The translations under genes were made by a program, and so were the position numbers. From Planctomycetia bacterium (lineage in GTDB: Bacteria; Planctomycetota; Planctomycetia; Pirellulales; UBA1268), in the NCBI GenBank assembly GCA_026401035.1, contig JAPLNR010000063.1:158960-222959 (forward strand): a DNA stretch of 64,000 nucleotides, written 5' to 3'. The notes below the pieces were generated by a model that did no database searches, had not been told where the DNA came from, and saw only the letters and a program-made list of their open reading frames with translations. Positions 49,401 to 60,241 of this stretch are shown piece by piece (the stretch's first letter is position 1; every line of letters begins with the position of its first letter).

Positions 49401-52400
49401 TACGTTTGTGCTCGGCACTGCCGATCCGTCGAACACCCCTGGCATCGCTGTGCCGCGGGCAGCCGGCAGTTCCATAAACCTTGTGTCGGGAGAAATCGTT
49501 GTCGCCTGGAGCAGTAATGTTCCTCCAGCCGCGGCATCAATCGGCTCAATCACGTACTCCATCACACCCGACCCTAATGCCGTGACAACCGACCGCGTCG
49601 ATGCTGTCGCCTGGCAGAAAGGGACCGGAAAAACGGAGTTGCTGTACTACTCCGTCAACGATGCCGGAAAGTCACGGCTGTACCAGGCCAACCCTGCGAA
49701 CGGATTTGCCGCGTTCGTGCAGGGGCAAGCATGGGGCCGCAAGGGAACGTTCATCCAAGATGGGGGCAATTCGCTCGGACTCGTGACGGGCATGGCGTTC
49801 CTGGACGGCATCCTCTACGGCGTGGATGACGCTGGCAACCTGTTCAGCGTCAATACCACGAACGCCCAGGCGACGATCATCGCCGCTGTCGCTGGCACTC
49901 CGCAGTTTGCCGGGCTTACTGTCGGCCCCCAAAACCTGCAGGACGGCTTCTTCAAGGACAAACTTTTCGCCATCGACACGGCCGGGGCTCTCTACTGTCT
50001 GGACAAAACTGGTGCGCTGCAGACCGTCTTCGACGCTAACGGCGACGGCTCGCCTGACGCGACGAGCATTGCGACCAGCGCCGGTGCCGCCACGGGCCTT
50101 GCCTTCTCGCCGCTCGACATCAACCTCTGGCATCCAACCACGCGTCGCGACGGCGATGCCGGTCACGGGATCAATGCCGCACCGGACAATTCGCGGGCCG
50201 CGTCGCCCGGTGGCAAGAGCATGTACTTCGGCTTGGAGCACTTCTCTGGTGAAGGTGGCCAGTATGGCGCGAAAGCCGCCAACTGGCAGCAGGATCTCTC
50301 CGCAAACCCCGAGATCCCGAACACCTACAACCTCCCCGGCGGCGCGTACGGCAGCCTGACGACCAATTCCTTCAGCCTGCTTGGCTCCGACTCCACCGAC
50401 AAGCCGACGCTCTACTTCAATTATTGGCTCCAGACAGAGGACGTGGATGGCCGGGACAGCGCCCGCGCATTCATCTCCAAGGACGGTGGTCTGAATTGGG
50501 AACTGGTGGCAACGAACAGTTCGGAAAAATCTGGAATCGACGAGGCTGATGCCGAACTTCCCGCATTTTCGTCCGTGTCGTCAAGCATGTCGACGCTCCC
50601 CAACCAGCAGGTGCAGGAGCTCTTCGATTCGGCCAATTGGCGGCAAGTGCGAATCGACCTCGGAAACTACGCAGGCGAAAACGATCTCAGACTGCGGTTC
50701 GACTTTACCACGTCCGGCCTCCAGGACCCGACCGAGCGCAATATCGGTGGTGGCCTCTCGAACAAGTTCGAGGGCTTCTACATCGACGACATCATCGTCG
50801 GGTTTGCCGAACGCGGCGAGATGGTGACGGGAGCAACCGCTGGCCAGACCGATTTCTTCAATATCGGCACCCCAAAGGGCACGACCATCGGCGAGCAGGT
50901 CCTCCAGGGTCCCTATCAACTCGAGATTCGCAGGGGCATGGAGTACGGCGATCAGCCTTCAAAAACGAAATCTGACGTCCTGATCGATAGCACGAAAGTT
51001 TTGGATACCAACGCCGACCTCGTTGCGAGCCAAGGCCGCCTCGGTGATGCGAACCAGCCTCGCGAGCAGGGCCAGTTCCTCATCGAGAACAACATTGTCT
51101 CCAATGCGGCGGCGTATGGCATTAGCATCGATGCCGGCCTACGTGACGCCGGTACAAATGCCCCAGTCCCGGGCGTGGCCCGAAACTTCCGCCAGCTCAA
51201 CAACAACCGCCTCGTGCCGGGCGTCGTCGTTGTTAACAACGTGATCTCCGAGAGCGGCACCGGCGGCATCCTGTTCAGCGGTGATCCGAACACGGGCAAC
51301 GTGCCGACCGCGGCCGTGCCCTTTGGCCGGATCGTCAACAACACGATCTATGGCGGTAAAATAGCCGCGGGCGTGGGCGTGACCGTGACGCAGAATGCCG
51401 GCCCCACGCTGCTCAACAACCTGTTTGCGAACCTTGCCACCGGCGTGAGCGTCGATTCCTCGAGCCAGCCGAACACCGTCATTGGGACTTCCGCATACTT
51501 CAACACTGCTGCGCAGGTGGCCGGTGCGACGCAGAGCCAGGCACTGTCTTTGCCGGGCAACCCGTTCGTGAATGCAGATGGTCGCAACTTCTACCTCCAG
51601 GCCGGATCGGCTGCGATCGACAGTTCCCTCAACTCACTTCAAGATCGCAATGCGTTCACGGTCGTGACGTCGCCGCTGGGACTTCCGCAGTCGCCTGTCC
51701 TCGCTCCCGATCGTGATCTCTTCGGGCAGCTCCGCAGCGACGACCCCGGCCAGACGAACGCGTCTGGCCTCGGCAGCAACGTGTTCAAGGACCGGGGCGC
51801 CATCGACCGCGTCGATTTCGCGCAGCCCTATCTTTCCCTGCTCAACCCGCTTGATGATTCGACGGTCGATCAAGACCCCGCCTTGGATGCCGTCCTTGTC
51901 ACACTGCAGGATGCCCGGGGGCTGACGCAGTTCGAGCTACAGCTCAACGACAATGGCGTTGGTATCGACAAGGCTACGGTCACGAAGTCCGCCTTTACGC
52001 TCACCCGCGACGGTGATGTGCTCATCGAGGGCGTGGATTACTTGTTCCGGTATTTCGAAAACAACAATCAGGTTGTGTTCGAGGCCGCGTCGGTGTTCCC
52101 GACAGGGGTTTATGAAATCACGGCGACATCACGACCAACGCTTGCCGGTACGGTCGGCCAACTCACCGACCTCGCGAACAACACCCTGCTTCCCAACAAG
52201 TCGACGGGCGAGACCTCGTTCACGATCGCGCTCGCCGATGTGCCGAGTGCACCCACGATTCTTTCCAGTGCGACAGGCAACGGTGAGGTGACGCTCACAT
52301 GGACGGCGGCGGCCGCCAACGGTTCACCGGTCACGGACTATGTGACCGAGTACTCGACCACCGGGGTTTTCCCGGGCACGCTTTTCCCGCATGCGGCCTC

Positions 52401-54387
52401 CACGAATCTTTCGGCCGTCATCAACGGCCTGGTAAACGGCACTCCGTATTGGTTCCGAGTCGCCGCGGTCAACGGGCTCGGGCAGGGCTTCTGGTCCGAC
52501 ATCGCCGGTCCGGTCACTCCCCTGTCGATACCGACATTTGCACTGGCCTCCGACACCGGCACGAGCGGTTCCGACGGGATCACCACCAATGGCCTGATCA
52601 ACGTGGCCGGAGTTCTGGGAGGCGCCACGTGGAGCTACACCACCAACTCCGGCGTTGCTTGGAATCCTGGCACTGGCACGACGTTCACGCTCACTCCAGG
52701 CACCTATGCGATCGGCAGCATTCAGGTTCGGCAGTCTCTCGCCGGCAGCCTGAGCGGCACGCGCTCCAACACGATGGCATTCGTCGTCGATGTAACTTCG
52801 CCCACGGTTGCCATCGGCACCAACAAGGCGACCTTGAAGGCCGGTGAAACCGCCACGATCACGTTCACCCTCAGTGAATCTTCCACCAACTTCGCCTCCG
52901 GCGACGTGACCGTGACCGGCGGTTCGCTTTCCGCCTTCGCCGGATCAGGAACCTCCTACACCGCCACGTTCACCCCCAACGCCAGCTCCACGGCATCGGG
53001 CACGATCTCCGTGGCCGCTGCCAAATTCACCGACGCCGCCGGAAACAACAACACCGCCGGCGCCCTGTCGCCAGCAATCACGATCGACACCATCGTCGTG
53101 CCGAGGGCGACGATCGGTACCAACAAATCTTCGCTCAAGGCCGGCGAGACAGCGACGATCACGTTCACGCTCAGTAAAGCATCCACGAACTTCGCCACCG
53201 GCGACGCCACCGTTACCGGCGGCACGCTCTCGGCGATCAGCGGATCAGGAACCTCCTATACGGCAACTTTCACGCCGACGCCCAATTCGACGTCACCGGG
53301 AACTATCTCCGTCGCGGCTGGCACCTTCACCGATACCGGCGGCACCAACAACGTCGCCAGCTCTCTGTCCCCCGCCATCGTCATCGATACGGTCGTCCCG
53401 AGGGTTTCCATCGCGAGCAACAAGTCGACGCTCAAGATCGGCGATACGGCGACGATCACGTTCACGCTCAGCGAAGCATCCACCAACTTCGCCGCCGGCG
53501 ACGTGACCGTGACCGGCGGCTCGCTTTCCGCCTTCGCAGGATCGGGAATCGCTTACACCGCCACGTTCACCCCGGCGGCGAATTCTTCCGCTCCGGGAGC
53601 CATCTCCGTGGCCGCCGCGAAGTTCACCGATGCCGCGGGCAATGGCAACTCGGCTGGTTCGCTTTCCCCCTCGATCATCGTCGATACAGCGATCCCGACC
53701 GTGTCCAACGTCACGTCGACGTTGGCGAACGGCACCTATGGACCGGCGGTTGTCATCCCGATCCAGGTAGTGTTCAACGAAGCTGTGGTCGTCACCGGCG
53801 CGCCCACGATCGCGCTCAACACGGTTCCCTCCCGGCTGGCGACGTATCTGTCCGGCAGCGGCACGAACACCCTGACGTTCAGGTACACCACGCAATTGCC
53901 CGATCGGTCGGCCGATTTGGGCTACTCTTCCACAGCCGCCCTGGCACTCAACGGCGGATCGATCAGGGATCTCGCCGGGAATGCCGCTAACGTCACTCTG
54001 GCGGCCCCTGGAGCGGCTGGATCGCTCGCCTTCAACAAGGCCATCGTGGTCGATACGTCCCTCAAGGCTGCTGTCGCGGGCCTGTCGTCAAACCCTGCCG
54101 CGCCCACGCTTGTGAACACGGCGCTGACGACGCTACGCATCAGCTTCACTGCCCCGGTCACGGGCTTCACGCTCGCGTCCATACGACTGTTCTTCGAAAA
54201 CCGCTCCGTGACGCTGCGTGGAGCCAAACTTACCGGTAGCGGCGCAAACTATACGCTCACGCTGCCGTCGACGACGACCTCCCTGCGAGGCAACTATCGC
54301 CTCGAAATCGGTGGACCCGGTTCAGGCATAGTGTCAAATGGCTTCGCCATGACCGCCGTCTCGTCGGTGTTCTGGCGGAGGGTGTAA
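43429..54387 (+). CDS. Giant secreted multidomain protein (3652 aa): metzincin-like protease motif, PPC-like domain, parallel beta-helix segments, fibronectin III, three Ig-like repeats
   Basis: N-terminal [11 protein letters not shown] planctomycete secretion-type motif; [31 protein letters not shown]...[22 protein letters not shown]-type repeats; [23 protein letters not shown] FnIII. Confidence 0.88.
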   Translation: MIASWLTSVHELFSHRRKSRIRPVRRRIPGQSWSQLERLEERRVMAFDLVAAYAAATNEQPFFVSGQSAATLNEAPQQIVLKFSPGVKIDAGTLGAISVVRSGGAGDGFGGAGSKADVTVVPGSITVDDLPNENQVVIRFAETLPDDTYRITVGAGLKTTTNDTARPTNLDFRLDLGAFVMSIVPQPVTRTGATLTQDRNTIAVYFNRNDPLNAASAQTVSSYRLFEVDPATGSEVSPLGFTCPSAVSYDASTGKAVLTFAPGAIADDKLYRLQVGGAETLVAPAPAVNEGSDDNSSFNTAKDLGALGVAGTTVNGAINVRPTVPTPAGPLSFPTQPGSVDEPGHRDTPTDSGEHVIPAWMTTAATGTAVGYYNFQSVYGRDPQGNTLYNAITEAQKQRAREVFELLGRYSGVRFIESDNTGLTVVTGDVRAADPAIPPTAVAGIGGPGLAIMNSSLDWGASEYGGGWFKVAMHEIGHAIGLPHSYDVPSIMGAGLPGEPVFPADYDIVHLKQLYPVAGTDIDVYKFSLANAGRISAETVIARPGQAASSLLDSVLTLYREVAGKREIVARNDDYYGRDSFVGLDLEPGNYFIAVSSTGNTAFNPEVSNSGYGGLTNGDYQLKLRFQPASTASTTIVDTTNTPLDGDRDGKAGGAFSFWFNTASTGKTVFVDKAASAAGADGTVAKPYNTITAAVAAVNAANIAAAGSKTIVRIVGNSGGAGGSPLPYLVGTDLSGRPLADGATFSVPQGVTVMIDEGAVFKLRATVIDVGSSSALVSRAGASLQVLGTPDKNVIFTSYHDDSIGGNSDGVGPAATGGQWGGIVLRENSDSASKRAFVNSISNALLTYGGGQVTVDSVRDSYAPIQLESTRPTLAFNTITKSAGAAISADPNSFEDSNGRVGPEIRGNRLLDNSTNGLFVKIRTASGSPIDKLDVPARFKSTDIVYVLQENLLINGGVGGYLDDSISGDTLARQSGRLAIDPGVVVKLLGSRIELERGTSQLIAEGTAARPVIFTSLGDNRFGAGGTFDTNGNLPDARVAGDWGGIVLNAGAKGSIDHAYIAYGGGQTPIEGDFDRFNVIEVHQGDLRLAHSRIENNADGKSIGSRTGRGHNAAAAVFVRGAQPTIIGNDFRDNRGAAVSINANALNDVELPDPGRSTNSIDRDPRYDDNRGPLVRDNRLSYTIDAAAGRPAGGATSGLLVRGEEITVESVWDDTDIVHVLQSEIVVQNFHTATGVRLLSKPDASLVVKLAGAAAGFTAAGYGLDINDRIGGTVQVVGQPGYPVILTSLKDDSVGASLDPLGRPTKDTGNDGGVLPTAGDWRSLKFLPFSNDRNVSIVQESEQAGTGGIDANASPTTAQPLGLLAPNFATAGNTWESAQEKSGDDNRRLGFEVHGRIASDDSGDVDVYTFTGYSGSEVWIDIDKTSPSLDAMVELLDASGTVLARSADGQTDGLLSPGMRGLGTDLAKDSWRGGDYYTTNPKDPGMRVVLPGSPTGTLAQYYVRVRSQPRYAAGTTQLQYEADLADATKVDSGATSGNYELRVRLRQRDEKPGSTVRYADIRYPTIGIDVQGLPQNSLLTGETGENPTDTTTSTTANAFNLAQYVGNLLQADRNTISIAGEISSAGDVDWYTFALNYEQIQLIGGVNGGTKTWATVFDIDYGDGFRGDLTLSVFDSAGKLIYTGRDSNVESDQPGAGQGSDVDDLSRGSFGKLDPFIGSVQMPAGNPTGSGDIESGGAVTPPDPTRQLRYYVAVSSNERLPAALDATFKTLATNSLVRLEPINSVKRVAEDHIGTSGYESGLGDSKVQIDPVTATLIDVKDDSSLALHVTPFTLSDVILFVSTATSLKTFDAMRGGAAETEIVMNDGAASNIGDLVMRSDGTLYSYSGLANVANTAGRLDRIDAGTGVRTAIGNDSIPNQQPSTQKTDTNLATTTTSPPILVTSTRFQLTSTNLLPGTTSGLIRLQYTDSSVTPAVNYVGSWEFTFNGTDNTFVLGTADPSNTPGIAVPRAAGSSINLVSGEIVVAWSSNVPPAAASIGSITYSITPDPNAVTTDRVDAVAWQKGTGKTELLYYSVNDAGKSRLYQANPANGFAAFVQGQAWGRKGTFIQDGGNSLGLVTGMAFLDGILYGVDDAGNLFSVNTTNAQATIIAAVAGTPQFAGLTVGPQNLQDGFFKDKLFAIDTAGALYCLDKTGALQTVFDANGDGSPDATSIATSAGAATGLAFSPLDINLWHPTTRRDGDAGHGINAAPDNSRAASPGGKSMYFGLEHFSGEGGQYGAKAANWQQDLSANPEIPNTYNLPGGAYGSLTTNSFSLLGSDSTDKPTLYFNYWLQTEDVDGRDSARAFISKDGGLNWELVATNSSEKSGIDEADAELPAFSSVSSSMSTLPNQQVQELFDSANWRQVRIDLGNYAGENDLRLRFDFTTSGLQDPTERNIGGGLSNKFEGFYIDDIIVGFAERGEMVTGATAGQTDFFNIGTPKGTTIGEQVLQGPYQLEIRRGMEYGDQPSKTKSDVLIDSTKVLDTNADLVASQGRLGDANQPREQGQFLIENNIVSNAAAYGISIDAGLRDAGTNAPVPGVARNFRQLNNNRLVPGVVVVNNVISESGTGGILFSGDPNTGNVPTAAVPFGRIVNNTIYGGKIAAGVGVTVTQNAGPTLLNNLFANLATGVSVDSSSQPNTVIGTSAYFNTAAQVAGATQSQALSLPGNPFVNADGRNFYLQAGSAAIDSSLNSLQDRNAFTVVTSPLGLPQSPVLAPDRDLFGQLRSDDPGQTNASGLGSNVFKDRGAIDRVDFAQPYLSLLNPLDDSTVDQDPALDAVLVTLQDARGLTQFELQLNDNGVGIDKATVTKSAFTLTRDGDVLIEGVDYLFRYFENNNQVVFEAASVFPTGVYEITATSRPTLAGTVGQLTDLANNTLLPNKSTGETSFTIALADVPSAPTILSSATGNGEVTLTWTAAAANGSPVTDYVTEYSTTGVFPGTLFPHAASTNLSAVINGLVNGTPYWFRVAAVNGLGQGFWSDIAGPVTPLSIPTFALASDTGTSGSDGITTNGLINVAGVLGGATWSYTTNSGVAWNPGTGTTFTLTPGTYAIGSIQVRQSLAGSLSGTRSNTMAFVVDVTSPTVAIGTNKATLKAGETATITFTLSESSTNFASGDVTVTGGSLSAFAGSGTSYTATFTPNASSTASGTISVAAAKFTDAAGNNNTAGALSPAITIDTIVVPRATIGTNKSSLKAGETATITFTLSKASTNFATGDATVTGGTLSAISGSGTSYTATFTPTPNSTSPGTISVAAGTFTDTGGTNNVASSLSPAIVIDTVVPRVSIASNKSTLKIGDTATITFTLSEASTNFAAGDVTVTGGSLSAFAGSGIAYTATFTPAANSSAPGAISVAAAKFTDAAGNGNSAGSLSPSIIVDTAIPTVSNVTSTLANGTYGPAVVIPIQVVFNEAVVVTGAPTIALNTVPSRLATYLSGSGTNTLTFRYTTQLPDRSADLGYSSTAALALNGGSIRDLAGNAANVTLAAPGAAGSLAFNKAIVVDTSLKAAVAGLSSNPAAPTLVNTALTTLRISFTAPVTGFTLASIRLFFENRSVTLRGAKLTGSGANYTLTLPSTTTSLRGNYRLEIGGPGSGIVSNGFAMTAVSSVFWRRV
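52800..53690 (+). repeat. Three tandem Ig-like repeat units of about 300 nt
   Basis: units begin [72 protein letters not shown]. Confidence 0.9.
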
Positions 54388-54408
54388 GGACAGGCGTCTG
54401 TGCCTGCC
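54386..54408 (+). repeat. Diverged palindromic repeat family A copy after the giant gene
   Basis: AAGGACAGGCGTCTGTGCCTGCC, overlapping the TAA stop (54385-54387). Confidence 0.5.
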
Positions 54409-54421
54409 TGGCTTCCTTGGT

Positions 54422-54442
54422 GACAGGCTGAAGCCTGTCCTA
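54422..54442 (-). repeat. Palindromic repeat family A copy; supplies the TAG stop of the minus-strand cupin gene
   Basis: plus strand GACAGGCTGAAGCCTGTCCTA; CTA 54440-54442 is the stop. Confidence 0.9.
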
Positions 54443-55459
54443 CCCAGCGCTCTCCACCACCTCACAGGCCCCCCCGGCGATTTGCCGGCTGAAGAGGATG
54501 TTGAGCGTCCGCAGATAGGTGTGCAGGCCGGCGTCCTGGATCGGCAGGATGTGGGCCGGGAGGCCCGACTCGTTGTGGTGTGAATGCCAGAGGCCCGGCG
54601 GGGTCACGAACACCGAGTGAGGCTGCCAATCGAACCGCTCGGGATCCTTGATCGTGCCGTCCTTGTTGAGGCTCTTGCCCACGAGCGTGTAGCAACCGGA
54701 CTTCGCGTCGACCACGAGATCGACGGCGACCGACTGATGGCGGTGCGGCGCCTGCGAGGCGTTCACCGGCAGGAGCCCAAACATCGCCCAGAGCACGTGC
54801 GTGATCGTCATCGTCTGCGGAAACAGCCGATGCCCCAAAAGCACGCTCAGCCGATTCGCCTTGGCGCTGGCCGGATCACGGAGCACGGCCCCGAGCGCCT
54901 CCATGATCGATTCGTGGCGGTAGAGCGTGGGGGGAAACTGCTGCTCCACCGCCTCCACGCCGAGATAGCGCAGGAGCGGCTCGTCGTGTACCCAGTAGAG
55001 CCCGGCATCGGTGTCTGCGATGTGCGTGGCCCGGCTCCGGGCCGGCAGCGTGAAAAGATCGCCCGCCCGCCAGGGGATCTCGATGTCGCCCGGCAAGGCC
55101 GCGGTGTGGCCCCCGCCGGCGGGACCTGCAATGCGGGTCAGGCCGCTCCCCCGCATCACGAAGAAGAGCTGGCTCGTCGCATTGGCGGCGGTGATGTGGG
55201 CGTCGCCGGGGCGAACGTGCACGAAGTTTGCGCAGAGACCGGGCGACGTCGCCGGGCCGGGGCATCCCAGGAGCCGGCTGTTGTCGAGCGGCAGCGTGCC
55301 CGTGCCCCCCTGCTCGTGGAGTTCGGCCCCAAACCGGGCCCCCGGGATCGCCGGGAGCGTTCCATCGGTGATCGGGTTTGAGGCAAAGCGGTAATCATGA
55401 AACCGGGCGGCCTCGGTAAGCCGCTCGGCGAGCGTATGTTCGTGGACGGGCTGTACCAT
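54440..55459 (-). CDS. Cupin protein resembling gentisate 1,2-dioxygenase
   Basis: two cupin halves: HVRPGDAHITAANATSQLFFVMRGSGLTRI and PHRHQSVAVDLVVDAKSGCYTLVG...TPPGLWHSHHNES; start at 55459. Confidence 0.65.
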   Translation of the reverse strand: MVQPVHEHTLAERLTEAARFHDYRFASNPITDGTLPAIPGARFGAELHEQGGTGTLPLDNSRLLGCPGPATSPGLCANFVHVRPGDAHITAANATSQLFFVMRGSGLTRIAGPAGGGHTAALPGDIEIPWRAGDLFTLPARSRATHIADTDAGLYWVHDEPLLRYLGVEAVEQQFPPTLYRHESIMEALGAVLRDPASAKANRLSVLLGHRLFPQTMTITHVLWAMFGLLPVNASQAPHRHQSVAVDLVVDAKSGCYTLVGKSLNKDGTIKDPERFDWQPHSVFVTPPGLWHSHHNESGLPAHILPIQDAGLHTYLRTLNILFSRQIAGGACEVVESAG

Positions 55460-55519
55460 GAGGGCTCCTCGTGAACCTTGTGAACACGGAATGACCACCG
55501 GATTCTACCGAACAAACCC

Positions 55520-56572
55520 ATGCCTGACGCCAGCACCGGCCAACTCCGCATCGTCTCCCTCCTCCCCGCCGCCACGGAGATCGTGGCCGCACTCGGTCTC
55601 GCGGACAGGCTTGTCGGCCGCTCGCACGAATGCGATAAACCGGCCGCCGTGGCGACACTGCCCGCACTCACCGCGCCGCGGATCGACCCGGCGGCCTCGA
55701 GCCGCGAAATCCACGAGCAGGTCGGCCGGGCGCTGGAGCGCACCCCCGCGCCTGATCAGGCGACCGGAGCCGCCTGCAGCACGGGTCCATCGACCACTCT
55801 GTACACGCTCGACATCGACCGCCTCGCGGCGCTCAAGCCCAGCCTCATTCTCACGCAGGCGGCCTGCGACGTCTGTGCCATCTCGGCGGCCGACGTGGAG
55901 GAGGCGGTGCGCAAGGCGGGGGTTCACACACGCGTGCTCGCCCTCTCCCCCCAGACGCTCGCCGATGTGTTTCGTGATGTGCTTGCCGTGGGCGCGGCGA
56001 CGGGCACACTGGCAAAGGCCCGCGAGGTGGTGGCGCGGCTCAAGGCGCGGTGTGATTCGGTGGCGTGCCGGGTGACGGCGATGCGGGCAGGAGAAAGACA
56101 GGCTGAAGCCCGTCCGACCGTGGCGGTGATCGAATGGCTCGATCCGCCGATGGCTGCGGGCAACTGGGTGCCGGAGCTCGTGCGGCTGGCCGGCGGCGAG
56201 GATCTGCTCGGCAAGGCCGGCGCCCATTCGCACTGGATCACCTGGGATGACGTCGCCACGGCCGATCCAGACGTGGTGCTCCTCGTGCCCTGCGGCTTCA
56301 CGCTGCCCCGCGTGGTGGCGGAAGCTGCCTCACCGGCCGTGCGACCGCAACTGGAGCGGCTGCGGGCGTTTCGCGAGGGGCGCTGCTTCGCCGTCGACGG
56401 CCATACTCTCTTCAATCGGCCGGGGCCGCGACTGGTCGAATCGCTCGAGGTGCTCGCTGGGCTTTTGCATCCGGGCGAGTTTCGGTTTGCCGCAACGCGA
56501 CAATTCGCCAGGAGCATCGCCAGCAGCCTGGGGCCGGACGCCGCCTCCCCTACTTCAGATCAGCGGGCTTGA
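55520..56572 (+). CDS. Cobalamin-binding/BtuF-like substrate-binding protein
   Basis: RIVSLLPAATEIVAALGLADRLVGRSHECD, LTQAACDVCAIS, AVIEWLDPPMAAGNWVPELVRLAGG. Confidence 0.85.
   Translation: MPDASTGQLRIVSLLPAATEIVAALGLADRLVGRSHECDKPAAVATLPALTAPRIDPAASSREIHEQVGRALERTPAPDQATGAACSTGPSTTLYTLDIDRLAALKPSLILTQAACDVCAISAADVEEAVRKAGVHTRVLALSPQTLADVFRDVLAVGAATGTLAKAREVVARLKARCDSVACRVTAMRAGERQAEARPTVAVIEWLDPPMAAGNWVPELVRLAGGEDLLGKAGAHSHWITWDDVATADPDVVLLVPCGFTLPRVVAEAASPAVRPQLERLRAFREGRCFAVDGHTLFNRPGPRLVESLEVLAGLLHPGEFRFAATRQFARSIASSLGPDAASPTSDQRA
56097..56117 (-). repeat. Palindromic repeat family A copy inside the BtuF-like CDS
   Basis: plus strand GACAGGCTGAAGCCCGTCCGA (reverse TCGGACGGGCTTCAGCCTGTC). 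Confidence 0.75.
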
Positions 56573-57572
56573 CGCCCTTCTTTGCGCCATTGAACCCGAA
56601 CGGCAACGGCGCAAACGTGCCGACGATCTCCACGTTTGCCGTCGGCAGGATCTGGCTTTCAAGACCGGTCGCCCAGTAGCAGGCGTTGACGAGCAGCCGC
56701 CGCATACCTGCCGATGCCAGGTCGGTCGAAGATCCCATCGTCGTCGTGAAGACGCGGCCCTTGGGCCCGCCCTCCACACTGTAGGTCTTTACCCACGCCA
56801 CCGGCATCATCGGCTCGTTCTTCTTGGCGTCGGCACCGGTCACCACCGGCGCGTCGGCGGTCATCCCCTCGAGCACCTGCCCGAGAACGAGCGGTTGCGA
56901 GTCGCCCGGTAGCGGCAGCCGCACGCCATAGACGTCGGTCGGGCCCCAGATGTCGCCGTCGGCGATGCCCCGCAGGATCGGATGATCCTTGGCTCCAGGA
57001 ACGATCAGGCCCCGCGTGCTCTCATGGGCATGGTGGCCGTGGTGGCTGATCCACTTCTCTCCGAGCACCGCGCGGCCGAAGCCGTCGGCCCATTCCTTCT
57101 TCTCGCCGGCGTAGCCGTTGCCATAGTGGGCGTAGGGCTTGTTCTTCGGAATATTGAAGGCGTGGGTGGCTGTCCGCATGCCGACCACGGGCTTGCCGGC
57201 CCGCAGGTAGTCGTCGATCTCCTTCATCTGCTCGTCCGGCAGGTTTCGAAACCGCGTGGCGATCACCAGCAGGTCGGCCTTTCGCAGCGATTCGAGGCCG
57301 GGAATGTTTTTCTGCTCGTTGGGGCTGATCTCGCCGGTCTGCGGATCGATCGCATAGAGCACCGTGCAGGTGAAACCATGGTGACCGGCCAGGATCTTCG
57401 CCAGCTGCGTGAGCGCCTCCTCGCTGCGGTATTCCTCGTCGCCGCTTACGAGCACGACCTGCTTTCCCTTGCCGGGGCCCTCTCCACCCTCGATCACGAC
57501 CCATGGATCAGCGGCACGGCCAGGGCCGGCGAGAACGAAGAGCAGAAAGACGATGGCTGACGGACGGATCAT
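56550..57572 (-). CDS. ThuA-domain secreted protein (trehalose utilisation-like)
   Basis: signal peptide MIRPSAIVFLLFVLAGPGRA; VVLVSGDEEYRSEEALTQLAKIL, GMRTATHAF, HHGHHAHEST, GRVFTTTMGSSTD. Confidence 0.82.
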   Translation of the reverse strand: MIRPSAIVFLLFVLAGPGRAADPWVVIEGGEGPGKGKQVVLVSGDEEYRSEEALTQLAKILAGHHGFTCTVLYAIDPQTGEISPNEQKNIPGLESLRKADLLVIATRFRNLPDEQMKEIDDYLRAGKPVVGMRTATHAFNIPKNKPYAHYGNGYAGEKKEWADGFGRAVLGEKWISHHGHHAHESTRGLIVPGAKDHPILRGIADGDIWGPTDVYGVRLPLPGDSQPLVLGQVLEGMTADAPVVTGADAKKNEPMMPVAWVKTYSVEGGPKGRVFTTTMGSSTDLASAGMRRLLVNACYWATGLESQILPTANVEIVGTFAPLPFGFNGAKKGVKPADLK

Positions 57573-57722
57573 GATTGTGCTCCGCGACTTTGGCAGGACA
57601 GGCTTCGACCTGCCCCATTTTATCACACCCGGCGGTCGATCGAGCCCGCAGGAAGTCAAACTCGATCTGCCGCTCGATGTCCGTATTTTGTTTCATGATC
57701 ACGTCACGATAGACTCTGCGGC

Positions 57723-58559
57723 ATGCAAACGAAAACCCTTTCCTGGCTGCTGTTTACCGTCGTTGTGGCGAGCGTTTTCTGTCAGCGACTCGCCGCGGCG
57801 GAGCCAGTCGCCCCATCGCAGCCGCAGAAAAACCTGATCCTACCGGGCGAAGTCTTTTCAGTCGCCGGAAAGACTGCTTTTCTGCTGACGCCCCAACGCG
57901 ACGCCAACGCCACGGGACCCAAGCCCTGGATTCTTTATTCGCCCACGCTCCCGGCCTATCCCGACAAGGCGGAGCAGTGGATGCACGAGCAGTTCGTGAA
58001 GGCGGGGATCGCCGTGGCCGGCGTCGACACGGGGGAGTCGTTCGGCAGCCCGGCGGCAGTGAAAGCCGCCGAGGCATTGCATGCGGAGATGGTGTCTCGT
58101 GGGTATGCGAAGAAGCCTGCCCTCCTGGGTCGTAGCCGCGGCGGCCTCTGGGCCAGTGCCTGGGCGATCGCCCATCCGGAATTCACGGCGGGAGTCGGCG
58201 GGATCTATCCCGTGTACGACTGGCGAACCTATCCGGGCCTTGCACAGGCGGCTTCGGCGTATGGCTTCAAACCCGACGATCTGGCCGACCAAGCCACCAC
58301 GCTCTGCCCGATCGAGCGAATCGATGTGGCGGCCAAGGCGGGCGTGCCCTTCTTCATCATCCACGGCGAAGACGACAAACTCGTGCCGCTCGGCCCGAAC
58401 TCCGCTGAACTCAAAAAACGCTACAACGCCGCCGGCCGGGGTGATCTCGTAAACCTGATCGTAGTCGAGGGCCAGGGACACTCTTTCTGGAAGGGCTTCT
58501 TCACCTGCCAGCCGCTGGTCGACTTTCTGATCGCCCGGGCCCGTGCCGGTACCCAGTAG
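57723..58559 (+). CDS. Secreted alpha/beta hydrolase
   Basis: signal peptide; LLGRSRGGLWASAWAIAHPE, FFIIHGEDDKLVPL, GQGHSFW. Confidence 0.8.
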   Translation: MQTKTLSWLLFTVVVASVFCQRLAAAEPVAPSQPQKNLILPGEVFSVAGKTAFLLTPQRDANATGPKPWILYSPTLPAYPDKAEQWMHEQFVKAGIAVAGVDTGESFGSPAAVKAAEALHAEMVSRGYAKKPALLGRSRGGLWASAWAIAHPEFTAGVGGIYPVYDWRTYPGLAQAASAYGFKPDDLADQATTLCPIERIDVAAKAGVPFFIIHGEDDKLVPLGPNSAELKKRYNAAGRGDLVNLIVVEGQGHSFWKGFFTCQPLVDFLIARARAGTQ

Positions 58560-58577
58560 GACAGGCTTCAGCCTGTC
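58557..58577 (+). repeat. Palindromic repeat family A copy; supplies the TAG stop
   Basis: TAGGACAGGCTTCAGCCTGTC; TAG 58557-58559 is the stop. Confidence 0.9.
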
Positions 58578-58748
58578 GCAAACTGGCCCCCCAAAGAGCC
58601 CCAAAACGCTGCCGTCGTTAGACTTGCGTTAGATTGCCCCATCCTCCCAGCCCGTATTTCTTCACGCTCGGTGGCGATTGCGGGTATGACGGTTGGCCCG
58701 GTGGTGCCCTTGCACCCCAGGGTCCTTGAATCACCATGGAGGAGTCGC

Positions 58749-59204
58749 ATGAATCAAGTCAAAAACAGATTTTTCTCGTTCGGACTGCTGGCAATGGCCC
58801 TGGCCTCGCTGGGCTCGAGTGCCTCTGTCACCGCCCGCGAGCCCTCGTTCATCATGTCGCAGGGAGCCGTCGCCGGGGCTGCCGGTGCGGATGGCTCGGT
58901 GATTTCACAGACCAACGCGGCCCGGGCCCGGCACGGCCTGCCCCCCCTGGCAGTCGATTCCCAACTCATGAACTCCGCCCGCAACCACGCCCAGTGGATG
59001 GCCTCCAACCGCAACCTCTCCCACGGCCACGGCGTGGCGGAAAACATCGCCATGGGTCAGCCCTCCGCGAGCGAGGCCGTACGGAGCTGGATGAATAGCA
59101 GCGGCCACCGGGCCAACATGCTCGGCAGCGGCTACACCCGCATCGGCGTAGCCGTGGCCTATAGTTCGAACGGCACACCCTACTGGTGCCAACAGTTCCG
59201 GTAG
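58749..59204 (+). CDS. CAP/SCP-domain secreted protein
   Basis: TNAARARHGLPPLAVDSQLMNSARNHAQWMASNRNLSHGHGVAENIAMG...HRANMLGSGYTRIGVA. Confidence 0.9.
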   Translation: MNQVKNRFFSFGLLAMALASLGSSASVTAREPSFIMSQGAVAGAAGADGSVISQTNAARARHGLPPLAVDSQLMNSARNHAQWMASNRNLSHGHGVAENIAMGQPSASEAVRSWMNSSGHRANMLGSGYTRIGVAVAYSSNGTPYWCQQFR

Positions 59205-59233
59205 GCCTTACCCACCGCTCCGCGGAAAAACCA

Positions 59234-60241
59234 ATGCAGCAGCGCAGCCAGTTTCCCGACTTTCCACAGTTTCCCCGCCTGCCCTCAGGTGCCGGTGGTC
59301 TGCAACTGCCGCTGCTGCTGACCGCCGTGCTGGGGCTGCTCTTAATGGCGGGCCTGGCACGGGGCGTCTACACAGTGGGCCCTGAGAGCGTGGGCGTGAT
59401 CCAGCGGTTTGGCCGGTTTGTCGGCACGGCCGGCCCGGGTCTGCGGTTCAAACTGCCGTTTGGCATCGATACCGTCACGATCCTGCCGGTGAAGCGGCAG
59501 CTCAAGATGGAGTTTGGGTTTGGTTCGCCCAACACCACCAACCCCGACCAGGCATCGCGTGAACAAGACCGAGAGAGCGACATGGTCACCGGCGACCTCA
59601 ATGCCGCCCATGTCGAATGGGTCGTGCAATATGAGATCAACGATCCGGAGCAGTTTCTCTTCAACAACCGCGAGCCCGGGCCGACGCTCCGCGACCTCTC
59701 CGAATCAGTGATGCGCGAGGTGGTGGGCGACCGCACCGTCGACGAGGTGCTCACGATCGGCCGGCAGGGGATCGAGAACGAATCGATCGCGAAGCTCACG
59801 GCTCTGGTGCAGGAACTCAGCATGGGTCTGCGGGTGCAGCAGGTGCAACTCAAAAACGTGCATCCGCCGGAGGCCGTGCAGCGGTCGTTCGAGGAGGTGA
59901 ACCGGGCCCAGCAGGAACGCGAGCAGATGATCAACCAGGCCAACGGCGAATACAACAAGGTCGTGCCGCGGGCCGCCGGCGAGTCCTCCAAGAGGATCAG
60001 TGAGGCCGAGGGCTTCGCGCTCAAGCGGGTGAACGAGGCCGAGGGCGACGTGGCCCGCTTCAGGGCCCTGCTCGAGCAATACGAGAAGGCGCCCGAGGTC
60101 ACCCGGCAGCGGCTCTATCTCGAGACGCTCTCCGAGGTGATCCCGCAACTCGGCGGCAAGGTGATCCTCGATGCCGACGCCAAGCAGTTTCTGCCGTTCA
60201 TGAACCTGCAGCAGTTCAACGCCGGCCCCGACAAGAAATGA
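59234..60241 (+). CDS. hflK: HflK, SPFH-domain protease modulator
   Basis: VGPESVGVIQRFGRFVGTAGPGLRFKLPFGIDTV, RDLSESVMREVVGDRTVDEVLTIGRQGIE, EADGEYNKVVPRAAGE-type segment. Confidence 0.9.
   Translation: MQQRSQFPDFPQFPRLPSGAGGLQLPLLLTAVLGLLLMAGLARGVYTVGPESVGVIQRFGRFVGTAGPGLRFKLPFGIDTVTILPVKRQLKMEFGFGSPNTTNPDQASREQDRESDMVTGDLNAAHVEWVVQYEINDPEQFLFNNREPGPTLRDLSESVMREVVGDRTVDEVLTIGRQGIENESIAKLTALVQELSMGLRVQQVQLKNVHPPEAVQRSFEEVNRAQQEREQMINQANGEYNKVVPRAAGESSKRISEAEGFALKRVNEAEGDVARFRALLEQYEKAPEVTRQRLYLETLSEVIPQLGGKVILDADAKQFLPFMNLQQFNAGPDKK

Noticed and set aside
52800-53690. CRISPR-like array
   Set aside because: Repeats are coding, about 300 nt long, with no short spacers; they are Ig-like domains. 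No CRISPR pattern was seen in the window.
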